From Verrucomicrobiota bacterium (GTDB lineage Bacteria; Verrucomicrobiota; Kiritimatiellia; SS1-B-03-39; UBA6053), in assembly GCA_020831625.1 (NCBI GenBank), contig JAFIGD010000045.1:1-41787 (forward strand): a DNA stretch of 41,787 bases. Reading direction: 5' to 3'. The position numbers and the translations under genes were made by a program. Below the pieces are notes generated by a model. The model did not search any database, was not told the origin of the DNA, and was given only the letters and a program-made list of their open reading frames with translations. This document shows positions 1 through 8,377 of this stretch, piece after piece (position 1 is the stretch's first letter; every line of letters starts with the position of its first letter).

Positions 1-83
1 GGTCGACGTGCTGCGAATGAGACCTACCAACATTGAGACAATTTCGACAAGCATTATTTCTCATGATCAAATTTTGTATTTAT
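1..83 (-). pseudogene. internally deleted four-helix-bundle gene copy, cut by window edge
   Basis: Bases 1-110 are identical to 814-923. On the minus strand this is the same deleted form of the gene that is intact at 254-652: about nine 5' codons joined directly to the last third. The start codon is changed (ATA in place of ATG) and a TAA stands at the deletion junction, so the full protein cannot be made. Only part of the copy is visible because the window starts inside it. Confidence 0.7.
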
Positions 84-156
84 GAGTGTTTTGTGAGGGA
101 GGGAGGGTGAGGGGGTGATGGGTGAAGGGGGGATGGGTGAGTTGGGGAGGGGGAGG

Positions 157-252
157 GATTAAGATTAAGATTAAGATTAAGATTAAGAGTAAGATTTTCG
201 GGGTTAAAACTGATATGACATGCTCTTAATCTTAATCGTAATCTTAATCTTG
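157..252. repeat. inverted GATTAAG hexamer arrays (long stem-loop)
   Basis: Five to six GATTAA units run forward from 157 to about 194, ending in the variant AGTAAGATT. Reverse-complement units (CTTAATC) run from 224 to 252. The two arms could pair into a stem of roughly 25 bp with a loop of about 27 bases just downstream of the minus-strand gene ending at 254. It may act as a transcription terminator or be part of a dispersed repeat element. The same inner sequence recurs at 690-761. Confidence 0.8.
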
Positions 253-359
253 CTCATTCTTGGGAGTGTACGCAATATTCAGCGGATTCTTCATAAACAC
301 GGCTGGTCGACGTGCTGCGAATGAGACCTACCAACATTGAGACAATTTCGACAAGCATT
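181..359. repeat. 179-bp direct repeat, copy 1 (partner 690-868)
   Basis: Read base by base, 181-359 and 690-868 are identical, with an offset of 509. The repeat covers the hexamer-array hairpin, the region after the stop codon, and the last 106 bases of the four-helix-bundle gene. Identity stops exactly at the edge of the internal deletion in the second copy, which points to a recent duplication or gene conversion. Confidence 0.9.
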
Positions 360-652
360 TCTTTTCCGGGGGTTGGGGTTTTGATGAGCTTTTTTGAAAC
401 CAGGACATCCAGACACGCCGCACATTCCAGAGCCGAACCACGTGCAATATCGAAGAATCTACAGCGGTCCGCTGCGGTGAATTTTCCATTTCCTTCCTCG
501 ATATTGAGAGGGATCGATGTAGATGCCCGATCCAACTGATTGTGTACCGCCAGACCCTTCGGAATGTGTTCAAGCAATTCGTCAACCCATGCCGTAAATT
601 CAATGGATGCCTGATAAACCTTCAGTTTTTCATGATCGAATTTTGTTTTCAT
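254..652 (-). CDS. four helix bundle protein (23S rRNA intervening-sequence protein family)
   Basis: The product is 132 residues, the usual size for the four-helix-bundle / S23 family. Family-like features are the start MKTKFDHEKLKVYQ, a central RASTSIPLNIEEGNGK segment, and RFFDIARGSALECAACLDVL further on. The family was named from proteins encoded in 23S rRNA insertions. Stand-alone copies of unknown function are common, and the fold resembles Avd of diversity-generating retroelements. No rRNA gene, reverse transcriptase or variable repeat is visible here, so neither role can be assigned. No Shine-Dalgarno is seen before the ATG at 652. The gene lies between two internally deleted copies and hexamer arrays, which suggests duplication or mobility. 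Confidence 0.85.
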   Translation of the reverse strand: MKTKFDHEKLKVYQASIEFTAWVDELLEHIPKGLAVHNQLDRASTSIPLNIEEGNGKFTAADRCRFFDIARGSALECAACLDVLVSKKLIKTPTPGKEMLVEIVSMLVGLIRSTSTSRVYEESAEYCVHSQE

Positions 653-687
653 GAGCGTTCTGTGAGGGATTGGGGTGAGGGGGGGGT

Positions 688-761
688 AAGATTAAGAGTA
701 AGATTTTCGGGGTTAAAACTGATATGACATGCTCTTAATCTTAATCGTAATCTTAATCTTG
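688..761. repeat. second copy of the inverted hexamer hairpin
   Basis: A shorter forward GATTAAG tract (688-705) faces a reverse CTTAATC tract (733-761). From base 690 on the sequence is identical to the segment starting at 181. It lies between the intact gene and the deleted copy at 763-896. Confidence 0.8.
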
Positions 762-762
762 C

Positions 763-896
763 TCATTCTTGGGAGTGTACGCAATATTCAGCGGATTCTT
801 CATAAACACGGCTGGTCGACGTGCTGCGAATGAGACCTACCAACATTGAGACAATTTCGACAAGCATTATTTCTCATGATCAAATTTTGTATTTAT
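763..896 (-). pseudogene. internally deleted four-helix-bundle gene remnant
   Basis: The last 106 bases (763-868) are identical to the end of the intact gene. The first nine codons (870-896) are recognisable but diverged, with ATA at the start position, and about 265 internal bases are gone. The junction keeps the GAAA-type sequence found at both deletion ends. A TAA at the junction closes the frame. An overlapping ATG at 865-867 could open a 34-codon frame encoding the last helix, but there is no evidence it is used. Bases 653-762 and 897-989 hold only repeats and G-rich spacer. Confidence 0.75.
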
Positions 897-942
897 GAGT
901 GTTTTGTGAGGGAGGGAGGGTGAAGGGGGGAGGGGGGAGGGG

Positions 943-981
943 GATTAAGATTAAGATTAAGATTAAGAGTAAGATTAAGAT
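943..981. repeat. GATTAAG hexamer array after a minus-strand gene
   Basis: About four GATTAA units end in AGTAAGATT and a further half unit. The array starts nine bases beyond the stop codon (990-992) of the minus-strand gene. The forward part has the same order of units and the same variant as the arrays at 157-194 and 37381-37427. Confidence 0.85.
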
Positions 982-989
982 TTTTGGGG

Positions 990-3536
990 TTAGACGCGGA
1001 AGAGTTCGACCCTTTGGGCGTAGACGTCGGCGCGGAGCCAGAGGTTCTGGGGGTAGGCGACGTGAATGATGTCGGAATAGGCGGCTGCTCCGGGCAGGAG
1101 GTCGGTGAGCTTGTTCCGGCAGGCTTTGAGGGGGGCGAGGTCGAGGTGGTTGTCCTCCTGACCGGGGCGGATGGCGGTGTACAGCATGTGGCTTTCGATG
1201 AGTTCGTTGAGGAAGTGGGTGCCGACGGAAACGTCGGGAATGAGGTGGTCGTGCATGACCGCGAGTTCGCAGACGGCGGCGGCGTGATTGATGTCAGTGA
1301 AGCGCACGGGAATGCCGAGGCTGGGCTGACTGGTGCCCCAGCGTCCGGGTCCGATGAGCACGAGGCGGGTGCCTTTGGGGGTCAGTTGATTCAGTTTGCT
1401 GATGGTTTTGGCGACGGAATAGCGCTTTTGCTCGGGGAGATTGGAGTAGGCTTCGGCGTCGACATAGATGACGCGGTCCACGGGGAACTGACGGCCGGCG
1501 CCGATGACGGGACCGCGGGCGTCGATCCAGCGCTGGGCGGGGGTGAGGTCGCCGCCGGGTCCGCCGCCTTCCGGCCGCACCTGGAAGGGGCGGCACTGGA
1601 GGAGATTGATGCGGTAGGTGCTGTCGGGCATGAAATTGACGGCGAATTCGACATCCACCGGCACGCCGTAAGCGGTTTCGAGGGTCTGGAGCATGTCGCG
1701 CAGGTCGTCGGTGAGCCGGGTGGACTCGAGCAGCGTCTTGAAGGTGAGGCGGCGCTCGCCGGTGCGCGGGTCGCGGCAGGTGAAGAGGTCGAGGGGGACG
1801 GAGGGATCATCGCCGACGATGTCTGAAAACCAGCCGGATTTCTCGCGGTTGAGTTTGAGGTCGAGGCAGTCCATTTTGCGCTGGACGTGATCGGATTTGG
1901 AGGGGAGCAGTTCGGGGGCGTTGAGGGCGACGAGGCGGGTGGGGTCGTCGTCGGCGCGGTCGACGGCGCGGGTGCCGAGGCCGAAGACCAGGCGGATGAC
2001 GCCGGCGGCGGGATCGATATCGCTGTGCCAGACGAAGGGGTTGTAGGAGAGGCCGACCCCGGCGAGGTGGGGGTAGAGGACGCCGTCGTTTTGCTGGCCG
2101 GACACGCGCATGAGCAGCAGCGCCATTTGTTCGTCGTGCTCCAGCAGGCCGCGGCGGCTGCGGTAAAGGAGGGCGTCCTCGCTGACGGTGCTGGCGTAGA
2201 CGGTGCGGACCGCGTTGAGGAGGGCCTCGAGGCGCTCTTCCGGGGGGCCCTGGTTGACGCAGAAGATGCTGTCGTATTTTCCGGCGAAGGCGTTGCCGTA
2301 GGCGTCCTCGAGAAGGGAGCTTGAGCGGACGATGAAGGGGGCCTCGCCGTAGTATTCGAGCATGTCTTTGAACTGTTCGACGGCGTAGTCGGGGAAGCGT
2401 CCGTTGAGGATGCGGGCGCGGGCCTCTTCGATGTCATCGAGAAAGTGGGCGGGATCGCGCTGGCGCTGGCGGATCCACCAGACCCGGTTGAGAATGAGAA
2501 AGGTGTGGTAGAGTTCGGCGCCGACGTAGAAGGAGTCCTGAGCCTCGAGGATCTGGTGGAGTTCGGGTTTGCGTTTGCGGAGGATGGCCTGGGCGATGAG
2601 CATGCCGGAGGCTTTGCCGCCGATCTGTCCGCCGCAGATGAGGCGGTTGCAGATGGTGACGAGATCCTCGAGGGTGAGGTGTTCGCGGGCGAGTTCGGCC
2701 ATGCGGGCCTCGGTGCCGATGAGTTCGTCGAAGAGATGGCGGAAAAGTTCGTGTTTTTCGGCGGCGGAGACGGGACGGCCCTGATGTTCAAGGCGGAGGA
2801 GATTGCGCGCGGCGAGGACCAGGAGGTGACCGGGGTCCTGGCGGGGTTCGGTGAGGAAGCCCTGCCAGTCGGAGCTGTGCAGAATTTCGGCGATATCGAC
2901 GCTGGAGTTGATGGGCAGAAAATCATCGCCGATGCGGCGGTGAATCAGGTTCATCGCGTCGGCGGAGCGGTACTGCACCTTGAGGGGGCGGATGTAGATC
3001 TGTCCTTTGTGGTGGAAGACATCCAGCATGAACTGGGTGGTTTCACGGATGGGCGTGAGCGCGCGCTCGCTGTGGGCGTGACGATAGAGGGCAAAGTAGG
3101 TGAGCGACTGATACTCCAGCAGCCTCGGGCAGGTGAGCATGAAGAAATTGCCGAGCATGGCGTCGTTCCGCCAGATGTCGCTGAGTTCCGAGAGGCAGTC
3201 GAACACATAGACCGCGTCCCCGGCACTGCCCATGTCGGAGATGACATCGTGAATGGCTTTGACGAAGGCCTCAAAACCCGCTTCGGGGTCGGGGCGGTAG
3301 ACCCGGTGGCACTGTTTGGCATCGAGGAGTTCCGGATGCGAGGCGAAGCGGAAGTAGATGAGTTTCTGGCCGGAGGCCTTGGCGGCGGCGGCATAGGGTT
3401 TCACGAGATCGCGGTATTCCTCCCAGGCGGCGACCTGCCAGACCACGTTGTCTCCGGGCAGGACGCCCTTAAGGACGCGGTCGAGACCGGGAAGGCCGGT
3501 GGTGCATGCGGGAACGGCGGGTGCCTCTTGACTCAT
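990..3536 (-). CDS. PEP/pyruvate-binding-domain protein with degenerate KaiC-like N-terminus
   Basis: The product is 848 residues. The N-terminus (about 1-200) looks like a RecA/KaiC domain: TGLPGLDRVLKGVLPG matches the KaiC lead-in, but the following GSGKT Walker A is replaced by DNVVWQV, so ATP hydrolysis there is unlikely. From about residue 305 a PEP-synthase/PPDK-type ATP-grasp region follows, with GGKASGM, PFIVRSSSLLEDAYGNAFAGKYDSIF near 400, YASTVSEDALLYR, and a closing LLQCRPFQVRP. The swivelling phosphohistidine domain and the PEP TIM barrel of true PEP synthase/PPDK are absent. A C-terminal region of about 170 residues (GPGRWGTSQPSLGIPVRFTDIN) closes the protein. It is therefore not a normal dikinase; a role in ATP- or PEP-dependent signalling is only a guess. 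No clear Shine-Dalgarno is seen at 3536. Confidence 0.8.
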   Translation of the reverse strand: MSQEAPAVPACTTGLPGLDRVLKGVLPGDNVVWQVAAWEEYRDLVKPYAAAAKASGQKLIYFRFASHPELLDAKQCHRVYRPDPEAGFEAFVKAIHDVISDMGSAGDAVYVFDCLSELSDIWRNDAMLGNFFMLTCPRLLEYQSLTYFALYRHAHSERALTPIRETTQFMLDVFHHKGQIYIRPLKVQYRSADAMNLIHRRIGDDFLPINSSVDIAEILHSSDWQGFLTEPRQDPGHLLVLAARNLLRLEHQGRPVSAAEKHELFRHLFDELIGTEARMAELAREHLTLEDLVTICNRLICGGQIGGKASGMLIAQAILRKRKPELHQILEAQDSFYVGAELYHTFLILNRVWWIRQRQRDPAHFLDDIEEARARILNGRFPDYAVEQFKDMLEYYGEAPFIVRSSSLLEDAYGNAFAGKYDSIFCVNQGPPEERLEALLNAVRTVYASTVSEDALLYRSRRGLLEHDEQMALLLMRVSGQQNDGVLYPHLAGVGLSYNPFVWHSDIDPAAGVIRLVFGLGTRAVDRADDDPTRLVALNAPELLPSKSDHVQRKMDCLDLKLNREKSGWFSDIVGDDPSVPLDLFTCRDPRTGERRLTFKTLLESTRLTDDLRDMLQTLETAYGVPVDVEFAVNFMPDSTYRINLLQCRPFQVRPEGGGPGGDLTPAQRWIDARGPVIGAGRQFPVDRVIYVDAEAYSNLPEQKRYSVAKTISKLNQLTPKGTRLVLIGPGRWGTSQPSLGIPVRFTDINHAAAVCELAVMHDHLIPDVSVGTHFLNELIESHMLYTAIRPGQEDNHLDLAPLKACRNKLTDLLPGAAAYSDIIHVAYPQNLWLRADVYAQRVELFRV

Positions 3537-3593
3537 GAATCTGCTTTCGTTGGGGGATCGTTAGTAATTTTGAGCCTTTGAGAGCTATCTGTA

Positions 3594-3615
3594 TTTCCTT
3601 GGGATTGCAAGGAAA
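3594..3615 (-). terminator. hairpin between two minus-strand genes
   Basis: Perfect 8-bp arms TTTCCTTG and CAAGGAAA flank a 6-base loop, 12 bases beyond the stop of the membrane-protein gene and 58 bases before the next start. There is no strong U-tract, so it may be a weak terminator or an operator-like site for the downstream gene. Confidence 0.45.
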
Positions 3616-3626
3616 AGAGAAGCGGG

Positions 3627-4184
3627 TTATTTTCTGTAGATGCGCCGGATCAGAATCAAATAGACGGCGAAAAGCGCGGCGCTGAAGAAGAGGGCGGCTT
3701 CAAGTTTGAGTTGAAAGGGATGCGTTTCCGGCAAATTGGCGGAGACAAGGGCGGCGAGGACGAACGCGGCCACGGCGGGGGCCTCCAGACGGATTTTCTC
3801 GCGGCAGTAGGCTTTGAGCGGTTCAGGAAGATCCGCGTTCAGGCACTGATGGTATTTCAGGATCGCGACCGCGAAGAGGCCCGCGAAAAACGAGCACCAC
3901 AAGGGTGTGTTGCCGGTCGAGGCCGCGGCGGCGAAGAGAAAGAGAAAGGCGAAGACATCGGCGGTTTTGTGCCAGGGCGTTACGGCCCCGAGCCTGTGCA
4001 GAAACACCCATACGCCGATGAGCAGATGGCCGACAATCGCAAACGATGCGGCGAGAATCCACGCCTCGCCGGGCGCTGGATTCCGCAGCGATTTTATCCC
4101 CAGCCAGAGGAGGAGCACCAGTCCTGCGGTCAGTCGGAGGTGCCATGCGTTCGGAGGGTTGAGCGGTTTCATTTGATGAATCAT
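3627..4184 (-). CDS. hypothetical integral membrane protein
   Basis: The product is 185 residues with about six hydrophobic segments, starting at LRLTAGLVLLLWLGI, ILAASFAIVGHLLIGVWVFL, VFAFLFLFAAAAS and LWCSFFAGLFAVAIL, then a pair near the C-terminus. It ends in basic RRIYRK. I do not recognise the family. Two starts compete: ATG 4184 has AGG directly against it, while ATG 4172 (MKPLNPP) has AGGA about 11 bases upstream and may be the true start. It follows the HEAT-like gene by 41 bases on the same strand. Confidence 0.65.
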   Translation of the reverse strand: MIHQMKPLNPPNAWHLRLTAGLVLLLWLGIKSLRNPAPGEAWILAASFAIVGHLLIGVWVFLHRLGAVTPWHKTADVFAFLFLFAAAASTGNTPLWCSFFAGLFAVAILKYHQCLNADLPEPLKAYCREKIRLEAPAVAAFVLAALVSANLPETHPFQLKLEAALFFSAALFAVYLILIRRIYRK

Positions 4185-4225
4185 CCTGTTGACATTTATA
4201 GACTTCTTGTTGGATAACAGGGAGG

Positions 4226-6097
4226 TCAGTATCCTGAGAATTGAATTCCAATCGGAGCGTCTTCCAACCAGCTTTGGGCCGCAGCCTGGAGCTCGGGCGA
4301 TTCACTGTGATGAAACATCGCTGCGATCCGTCCGCCTTTTCGTTTATTCAGCATTTGAATCATTTCGGGGAACAGTTCGGTCCGGTTTTGATCGATGATG
4401 ATCTGGCTGGCGAAAACGCGCCTGCGCACTTCCGTCGAATTCAGTTGGGACTCCAAAAATGTGTGGATTGAATCCCGGTGAGTGTCGAGAGGCTCGAGAG
4501 AATAGCGATAGATGAGTTGGAAAGCCTTTTCTTCATCGGTTGAAGGGGTCCATTCATGGCTTTCCAGCAATCGCATTGCCGGATGGAAGGTTTTGATATG
4601 CGGCAAATATGGAAGTAGTTCAGGAATCGTTCTGGGATCCTGTAGTGCAGCAAAGCCCCGGTATGTATCATGACTAAACGCGCGCCAAAAATTTAATTTC
4701 CTGGCCATCAGCAGATAGGCCTGCGGATATTGATTCCTGCTCAGGTACCCGAATCCGAGGCGTTCAGGTCGTCCGTGGCTCAGAAAATGATGTGAGGCAA
4801 TTATAACAGGACCGAGGTCGGGGTGATCGGTCGTTTCGCTCAAGGTCTGGATCCGGTCTTGAAGTGTTCGATGATGCTGATAATCCATATGCTTTTGCCG
4901 CAATACCTGAAGCATGTCGTTTTTAATTTTTTCGATCTCAGCCTCGATTTCCGAATGAGGAATCGCGTGAATTTCGGGAGACTTGGCTTGGTTGCTCTGT
5001 GGCCCGCTTCCGGCTCGTGTCCATCGCCGGGGGAATTCCGGTAATGTTTGGTCGATAAGATTTTGAATAACAGCATCATATCTGAAGACATCTTCTTCCG
5101 GTGTCTCTGCGTCGCTCAGGTCCCGGACAGTTCGGAACCGGAACCCTTTTTGAATGAGATCGGAATCAGGATTGGAGGCATACAGTTTCGCGATGGCTCT
5201 AATGACATCCGGGTGGTCCCGCCGTGTATAAATCGAAGATCGAAAGAATACGCTTTCTTTATCGTCTGAGTTGATTCTGCTCAGAATCAGAGGCAGCCAT
5301 CTGTCATCCGGCATGTAACGTATGGCGTCGTCGATCAATCGTATCAAAACGGGCCGAAAAGGCCAACCGTCCTCCTGTGGACCATGGTTTAACTGCTCAC
5401 TTTTTTGCAAGAGAACGGGAATGATCCCGTAGTCTCTGTAATAAACCAAATGCTGCAAGGCCGTATACCGAATCTGTTCCAGCGGGTGTTCGGTAAACTT
5501 GCGAATGAGAGGGACATCTTCTGCGGAACGAATATCACTTAAACGCTGCAGGAGGACTTGGACAGCAAGGGTTTCCCGCTTTTTTTCCTCTTCAGTCATG
5601 GATTCGACGGCTCGGATGTTTTGAAGGTGGTGGTGCGCTAAGCTTCTGCGGACCTCATGGATACGCGGGTCGATCCAGTTGAATACTTCCCCTGAAGGAA
5701 TACGGGGCTCACTCGATGTTAATTCCGGAGAGGACAGATAAAATTGAATGATCTCCTCATATTGGAAAGGGACGAGGTTGTATTGCCTGGATGCGATAGC
5801 GAAACGCAGCAAATCCTGGTCCGTTTCCGGTTCATATCCCAACCGCTTCAGGTTCCAGGCGGCTCGGAAGCGCACGTTGGCGTAAGCATGGCTGAGTAAT
5901 GACTCCAGTCTACGGAGGGCTCTGTTTTTTTGGTGGGAACCGTAGAATTTGAGCTCTGAACTCCGTTCAACGTTCGGATTGCCAAACCTTGCGAACTGAT
6001 ATTGAAAATAGATTTCCGTGTACGCCATTAAACCCAGAATCATAGAAATCAGGATTAGCGTCAGTTTTCGGGCAAATGGGGTGAAGAATGAAGGCAT
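4226..6097 (-). CDS. membrane-anchored HEAT-repeat-like protein
   Basis: The product is 623 residues. It starts with a signal/anchor (ARKLTLILISMILGLMAY) followed by a largely helical protein with recurrent HEAT-like units: NVRFRAAWNLKRLG, PLEQIRYTALQHLVYY, DVIRAIAKLYASNP and STEVRRRVFASQIII. This suggests an alpha-solenoid outside the inner membrane. No catalytic motif is visible and the partner is unknown. Base composition is clearly more AT-rich than in the neighbouring genes, which may reflect transfer. The 81-base AT-rich leader between dinB and this gene probably contains its own promoter, but no confident -35/-10 pair was found. Confidence 0.7.
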   Translation of the reverse strand: MPSFFTPFARKLTLILISMILGLMAYTEIYFQYQFARFGNPNVERSSELKFYGSHQKNRALRRLESLLSHAYANVRFRAAWNLKRLGYEPETDQDLLRFAIASRQYNLVPFQYEEIIQFYLSSPELTSSEPRIPSGEVFNWIDPRIHEVRRSLAHHHLQNIRAVESMTEEEKKRETLAVQVLLQRLSDIRSAEDVPLIRKFTEHPLEQIRYTALQHLVYYRDYGIIPVLLQKSEQLNHGPQEDGWPFRPVLIRLIDDAIRYMPDDRWLPLILSRINSDDKESVFFRSSIYTRRDHPDVIRAIAKLYASNPDSDLIQKGFRFRTVRDLSDAETPEEDVFRYDAVIQNLIDQTLPEFPRRWTRAGSGPQSNQAKSPEIHAIPHSEIEAEIEKIKNDMLQVLRQKHMDYQHHRTLQDRIQTLSETTDHPDLGPVIIASHHFLSHGRPERLGFGYLSRNQYPQAYLLMARKLNFWRAFSHDTYRGFAALQDPRTIPELLPYLPHIKTFHPAMRLLESHEWTPSTDEEKAFQLIYRYSLEPLDTHRDSIHTFLESQLNSTEVRRRVFASQIIIDQNRTELFPEMIQMLNKRKGGRIAAMFHHSESPELQAAAQSWLEDAPIGIQFSGY

Positions 6098-6178
6098 TAT
6101 ATATGCGACCTATTTCTAATGCGTATAAATTTCAAGAAATAAGAGGGGTGATTTCTTAAAGAAGATTTCAGCAAAAAA

Positions 6179-7363
6179 TTATCCTCCCCGTTTGAGGGCG
6201 TTTTTGCCGTATTTGGCGCGGAGGGCGTCGAGGATGTCGTCGAGTTTGGCGGGGTCGGGCTGAACGGGGGCGGGTTCGCTGAAGAGGTCGAGCTGTTGGG
6301 GGCCGGCAATTGAAGGGGTGTCGGTGAGGTGGGAGGCGCCGACGCCGAGGAGGCGAACCGGGCGGGCGGGGGCGTTTTGTTCGAGCAGGGCCATGGCGGT
6401 GTGGTGGATGTCGAGATCGCGGCGGGTGGGAAGGGGGAGTTTTTGCTGGCGGGTAATGGTTTCGAAGCGGTCGTTGCGGATTTTGATGTGAACGCATTGG
6501 GTCCAGAAGCCGGCTTTGCGGAGACGGCGGCCGACATCCTCGCTTTGTTCCAGCAGACAGGCGCGCCAGACGGCGGGGTCGGTTTGATCCTGATCAAAGG
6601 TGTGTTCGCTGGAAATGCTTTTCTCGGGGTCGCGTTCGTGGACCGGACGGTCATCGAGGCCGCGGGCGAGGGCGTGAAGGTGGCGGGCGGAGAGGTCTCC
6701 GAACCAGCGGGTCAACTGAGCGGGCGGGGCACGCTGCAAGTCGCCGATGGTGCGGATGTTGTGTTCGGTGAGCCGGGCTTCGGTCTTTTTGCCGACGCCC
6801 CAGATGCGGCCGACGGCGAGGGGGGCGAGAAAGGCTTCGATGTCGGGTTGGGGGCGGGGGACGAGGCTGAGGCCGTCGGGCTTGTTGATGTCGGAGGCGA
6901 GTTTGGCGAGGAATTTGTTGGGGGCGATGCCGACGGAGGCGGTGAGGTGCAGTTCGTTTCGGATGCGTTCGCGGATGTGTTCGGCAATGCGGACGGGGTC
7001 GTTTTGCCAGAGGTGAAGGGCTCCGGTCACATCGAGAAAGGCCTCATCCACGGAAACCGGCTGGACCATGGGGGTGATGTCTTCGAAAATGGCGAAGACC
7101 TTTTTGGAGACGGCGCTGTAGACGGACATGCGGCCTTTGACGAAGACCGCATCGGGACAGCGGCGGTGGGCCTCGCGGGTGGGCATGGCGGAGCGGATGC
7201 CGAATTTGCGGGCCTCGTAGCTGGCGGCGGCGACCACGCCGCGTTTGTCGGGCGAACCGCCGACCACCACGGGTTTGCCGCGCAGGGCGGGATTGTCCCG
7301 TTGTTCGACGGACGCGAAGAAGGCATCCATATCGACATGCAGGATGGTCCGCTCGGCGGGCAT
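6179..7363 (-). CDS. dinB: DNA polymerase IV (Y-family translesion polymerase)
   Basis: The product is 394 residues. Palm motifs are HVDMDAFFASVEQRDNP near residues 9-25 and VSVDEAFLDVTG near 103-114, supplying the metal-binding acidic residues. Then come the ASVGIAPNKFLAKLASDINKPDG thumb region and a little-finger domain. A beta-clamp-binding motif QQLDLF lies near residue 354. It copies damaged DNA without proofreading. Its ATG lies three bases after the stop of the nucleotidyltransferase gene, and GGGGAT in that gene's last codons can serve as the ribosome site, so the two are probably coupled. No LexA-type box was recognised. Confidence 0.95.
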   Translation of the reverse strand: MPAERTILHVDMDAFFASVEQRDNPALRGKPVVVGGSPDKRGVVAAASYEARKFGIRSAMPTREAHRRCPDAVFVKGRMSVYSAVSKKVFAIFEDITPMVQPVSVDEAFLDVTGALHLWQNDPVRIAEHIRERIRNELHLTASVGIAPNKFLAKLASDINKPDGLSLVPRPQPDIEAFLAPLAVGRIWGVGKKTEARLTEHNIRTIGDLQRAPPAQLTRWFGDLSARHLHALARGLDDRPVHERDPEKSISSEHTFDQDQTDPAVWRACLLEQSEDVGRRLRKAGFWTQCVHIKIRNDRFETITRQQKLPLPTRRDLDIHHTAMALLEQNAPARPVRLLGVGASHLTDTPSIAGPQQLDLFSEPAPVQPDPAKLDDILDALRAKYGKNALKRGG

Positions 7364-7366
7364 GGA

Positions 7367-8287
7367 TTATCCCCAGAGGTCGGCGGCGTAGATTCCCCGG
7401 GCGATGAGGGCCCGGAGTCCGGCTTTGACGGCGGGTTTGTCGTCCGGATAGGTGACCCCCAGCCAGGATTCGGTGGACTGAAGCACGCGGACGACCGCCT
7501 CCCCGCGGTCGATGCGGGTTTGAACCTCGGTGGGGATGTAGTACTCGGCGGTGAGGGGATTGGGCGGGGCGGCGAGGAAGGCCTCGAATCCGTTCATGGC
7601 TTTCTCAAAGAAGGCGGGTGTGAACCCCCACATGTTCATGGAAACGGTTTGAGTGCCGTCCGCGGTTTCGCGCGTCCCGTTGCGCAGGAGTTCGACGGCG
7701 CCGTCGGACAGGGGACGGATTTTTTCGCATTCCTCGATGTGGCGCAGATGTCCGTCCGCATCCACGGCGCACACGCCCCGGGAGACGGTGCCGTGTTCGC
7801 TGAGGGTGTTGCGCAGGGGGAAACCCACGAGGACGTACGGCTCGGGCGGCGCGGAGGCCGCGGGCGTTTGCAGGGCGTCGGCGAGGAGTTTGAAAGAATG
7901 CGGGCCGTAGAAATCATCGGCGTTGATGACCCCGAACGGTTCGCGGACGAGATGCCGGGCGGCAAGAATGGCGTGGGTGGTGCCCCAGGGTTTGGTGCGG
8001 CCCTCGGGAACAGTATGACCGCCAGGCAGGTCGTCGAGGGCCTGGAAGGCGTATTCGACGGGGATCTGTTTTTCGAGGCGTTGACCGATGCTTTCGCGGA
8101 AAGCCTCCTCGATGTCGCGGCGGATAATGAACACGACTTTCCCGAAGCCGGCGCGGACGGCGTCGTGCACCGAGTAGTCGAGGATGCCTTCGCCGGAGGG
8201 ACCGACGGGATCGATTTGCTTCAGGCCGCCGTAGCGGCTGCCCATTCCGGCGGCGAGAACAACAAGGGTGGGACGGGTCATAAGCAT
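7367..8287 (-). CDS. sugar-nucleotidyltransferase family protein
   Basis: The product is 306 residues with a Rossmann-like NTP_transferase fold. The nucleotide-binding signature VVLAAGMGSRYGGLKQIDP lies near residues 9-27, then SGEGILDYSV, and the metal-binding region GVINADDFYG. This is the family of glucose-1-phosphate uridylyl/thymidylyltransferase-like enzymes, but the sugar and nucleotide cannot be read from sequence, so GalU is not claimed. Two starts are close together (8287 and 8281), neither with a clear Shine-Dalgarno. It is the first gene of a pair with dinB. Confidence 0.85.
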   Translation of the reverse strand: MLMTRPTLVVLAAGMGSRYGGLKQIDPVGPSGEGILDYSVHDAVRAGFGKVVFIIRRDIEEAFRESIGQRLEKQIPVEYAFQALDDLPGGHTVPEGRTKPWGTTHAILAARHLVREPFGVINADDFYGPHSFKLLADALQTPAASAPPEPYVLVGFPLRNTLSEHGTVSRGVCAVDADGHLRHIEECEKIRPLSDGAVELLRNGTRETADGTQTVSMNMWGFTPAFFEKAMNGFEAFLAAPPNPLTAEYYIPTEVQTRIDRGEAVVRVLQSTESWLGVTYPDDKPAVKAGLRALIARGIYAADLWG

Positions 8288-8377
8288 AGAAAGGGGGTTG
8301 AACGTTGAACGGGTTATAAATTCGTATATGAATCCCGGGGTAAAATCGAGCGTTTTTTTTGCGGGGGTGTTCTGACT

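Noticed and set aside
254-652. Avd-type accessory of a diversity-generating retroelement
   Set aside because: No reverse transcriptase and no template/variable repeat pair with adenine-specific differences is visible; the duplicated segments are identical or deleted, not A-mutagenised.
254-652. Intervening sequence inside a 23S rRNA gene
   Set aside because: No rRNA-like sequence flanks the gene on either side.
1-982. CRISPR array
   Set aside because: The short repeats are contiguous hexamers and large direct duplications, with no regular unique spacers and no cas genes.
990-3536. Pyruvate phosphate dikinase / PEP synthase
   Set aside because: The phosphohistidine and PEP-binding domains are missing, so the standard reaction is unlikely.
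8295-8335. Imperfect palindrome ATTCGTATATGAAT and repeated GTTGAAC units before the nucleotidyltransferase
   Set aside because: Short and two mismatches from symmetry; GTTGAAC repeats also occur near 19949 and look like generic short repeats. Not strong enough for a regulatory call.
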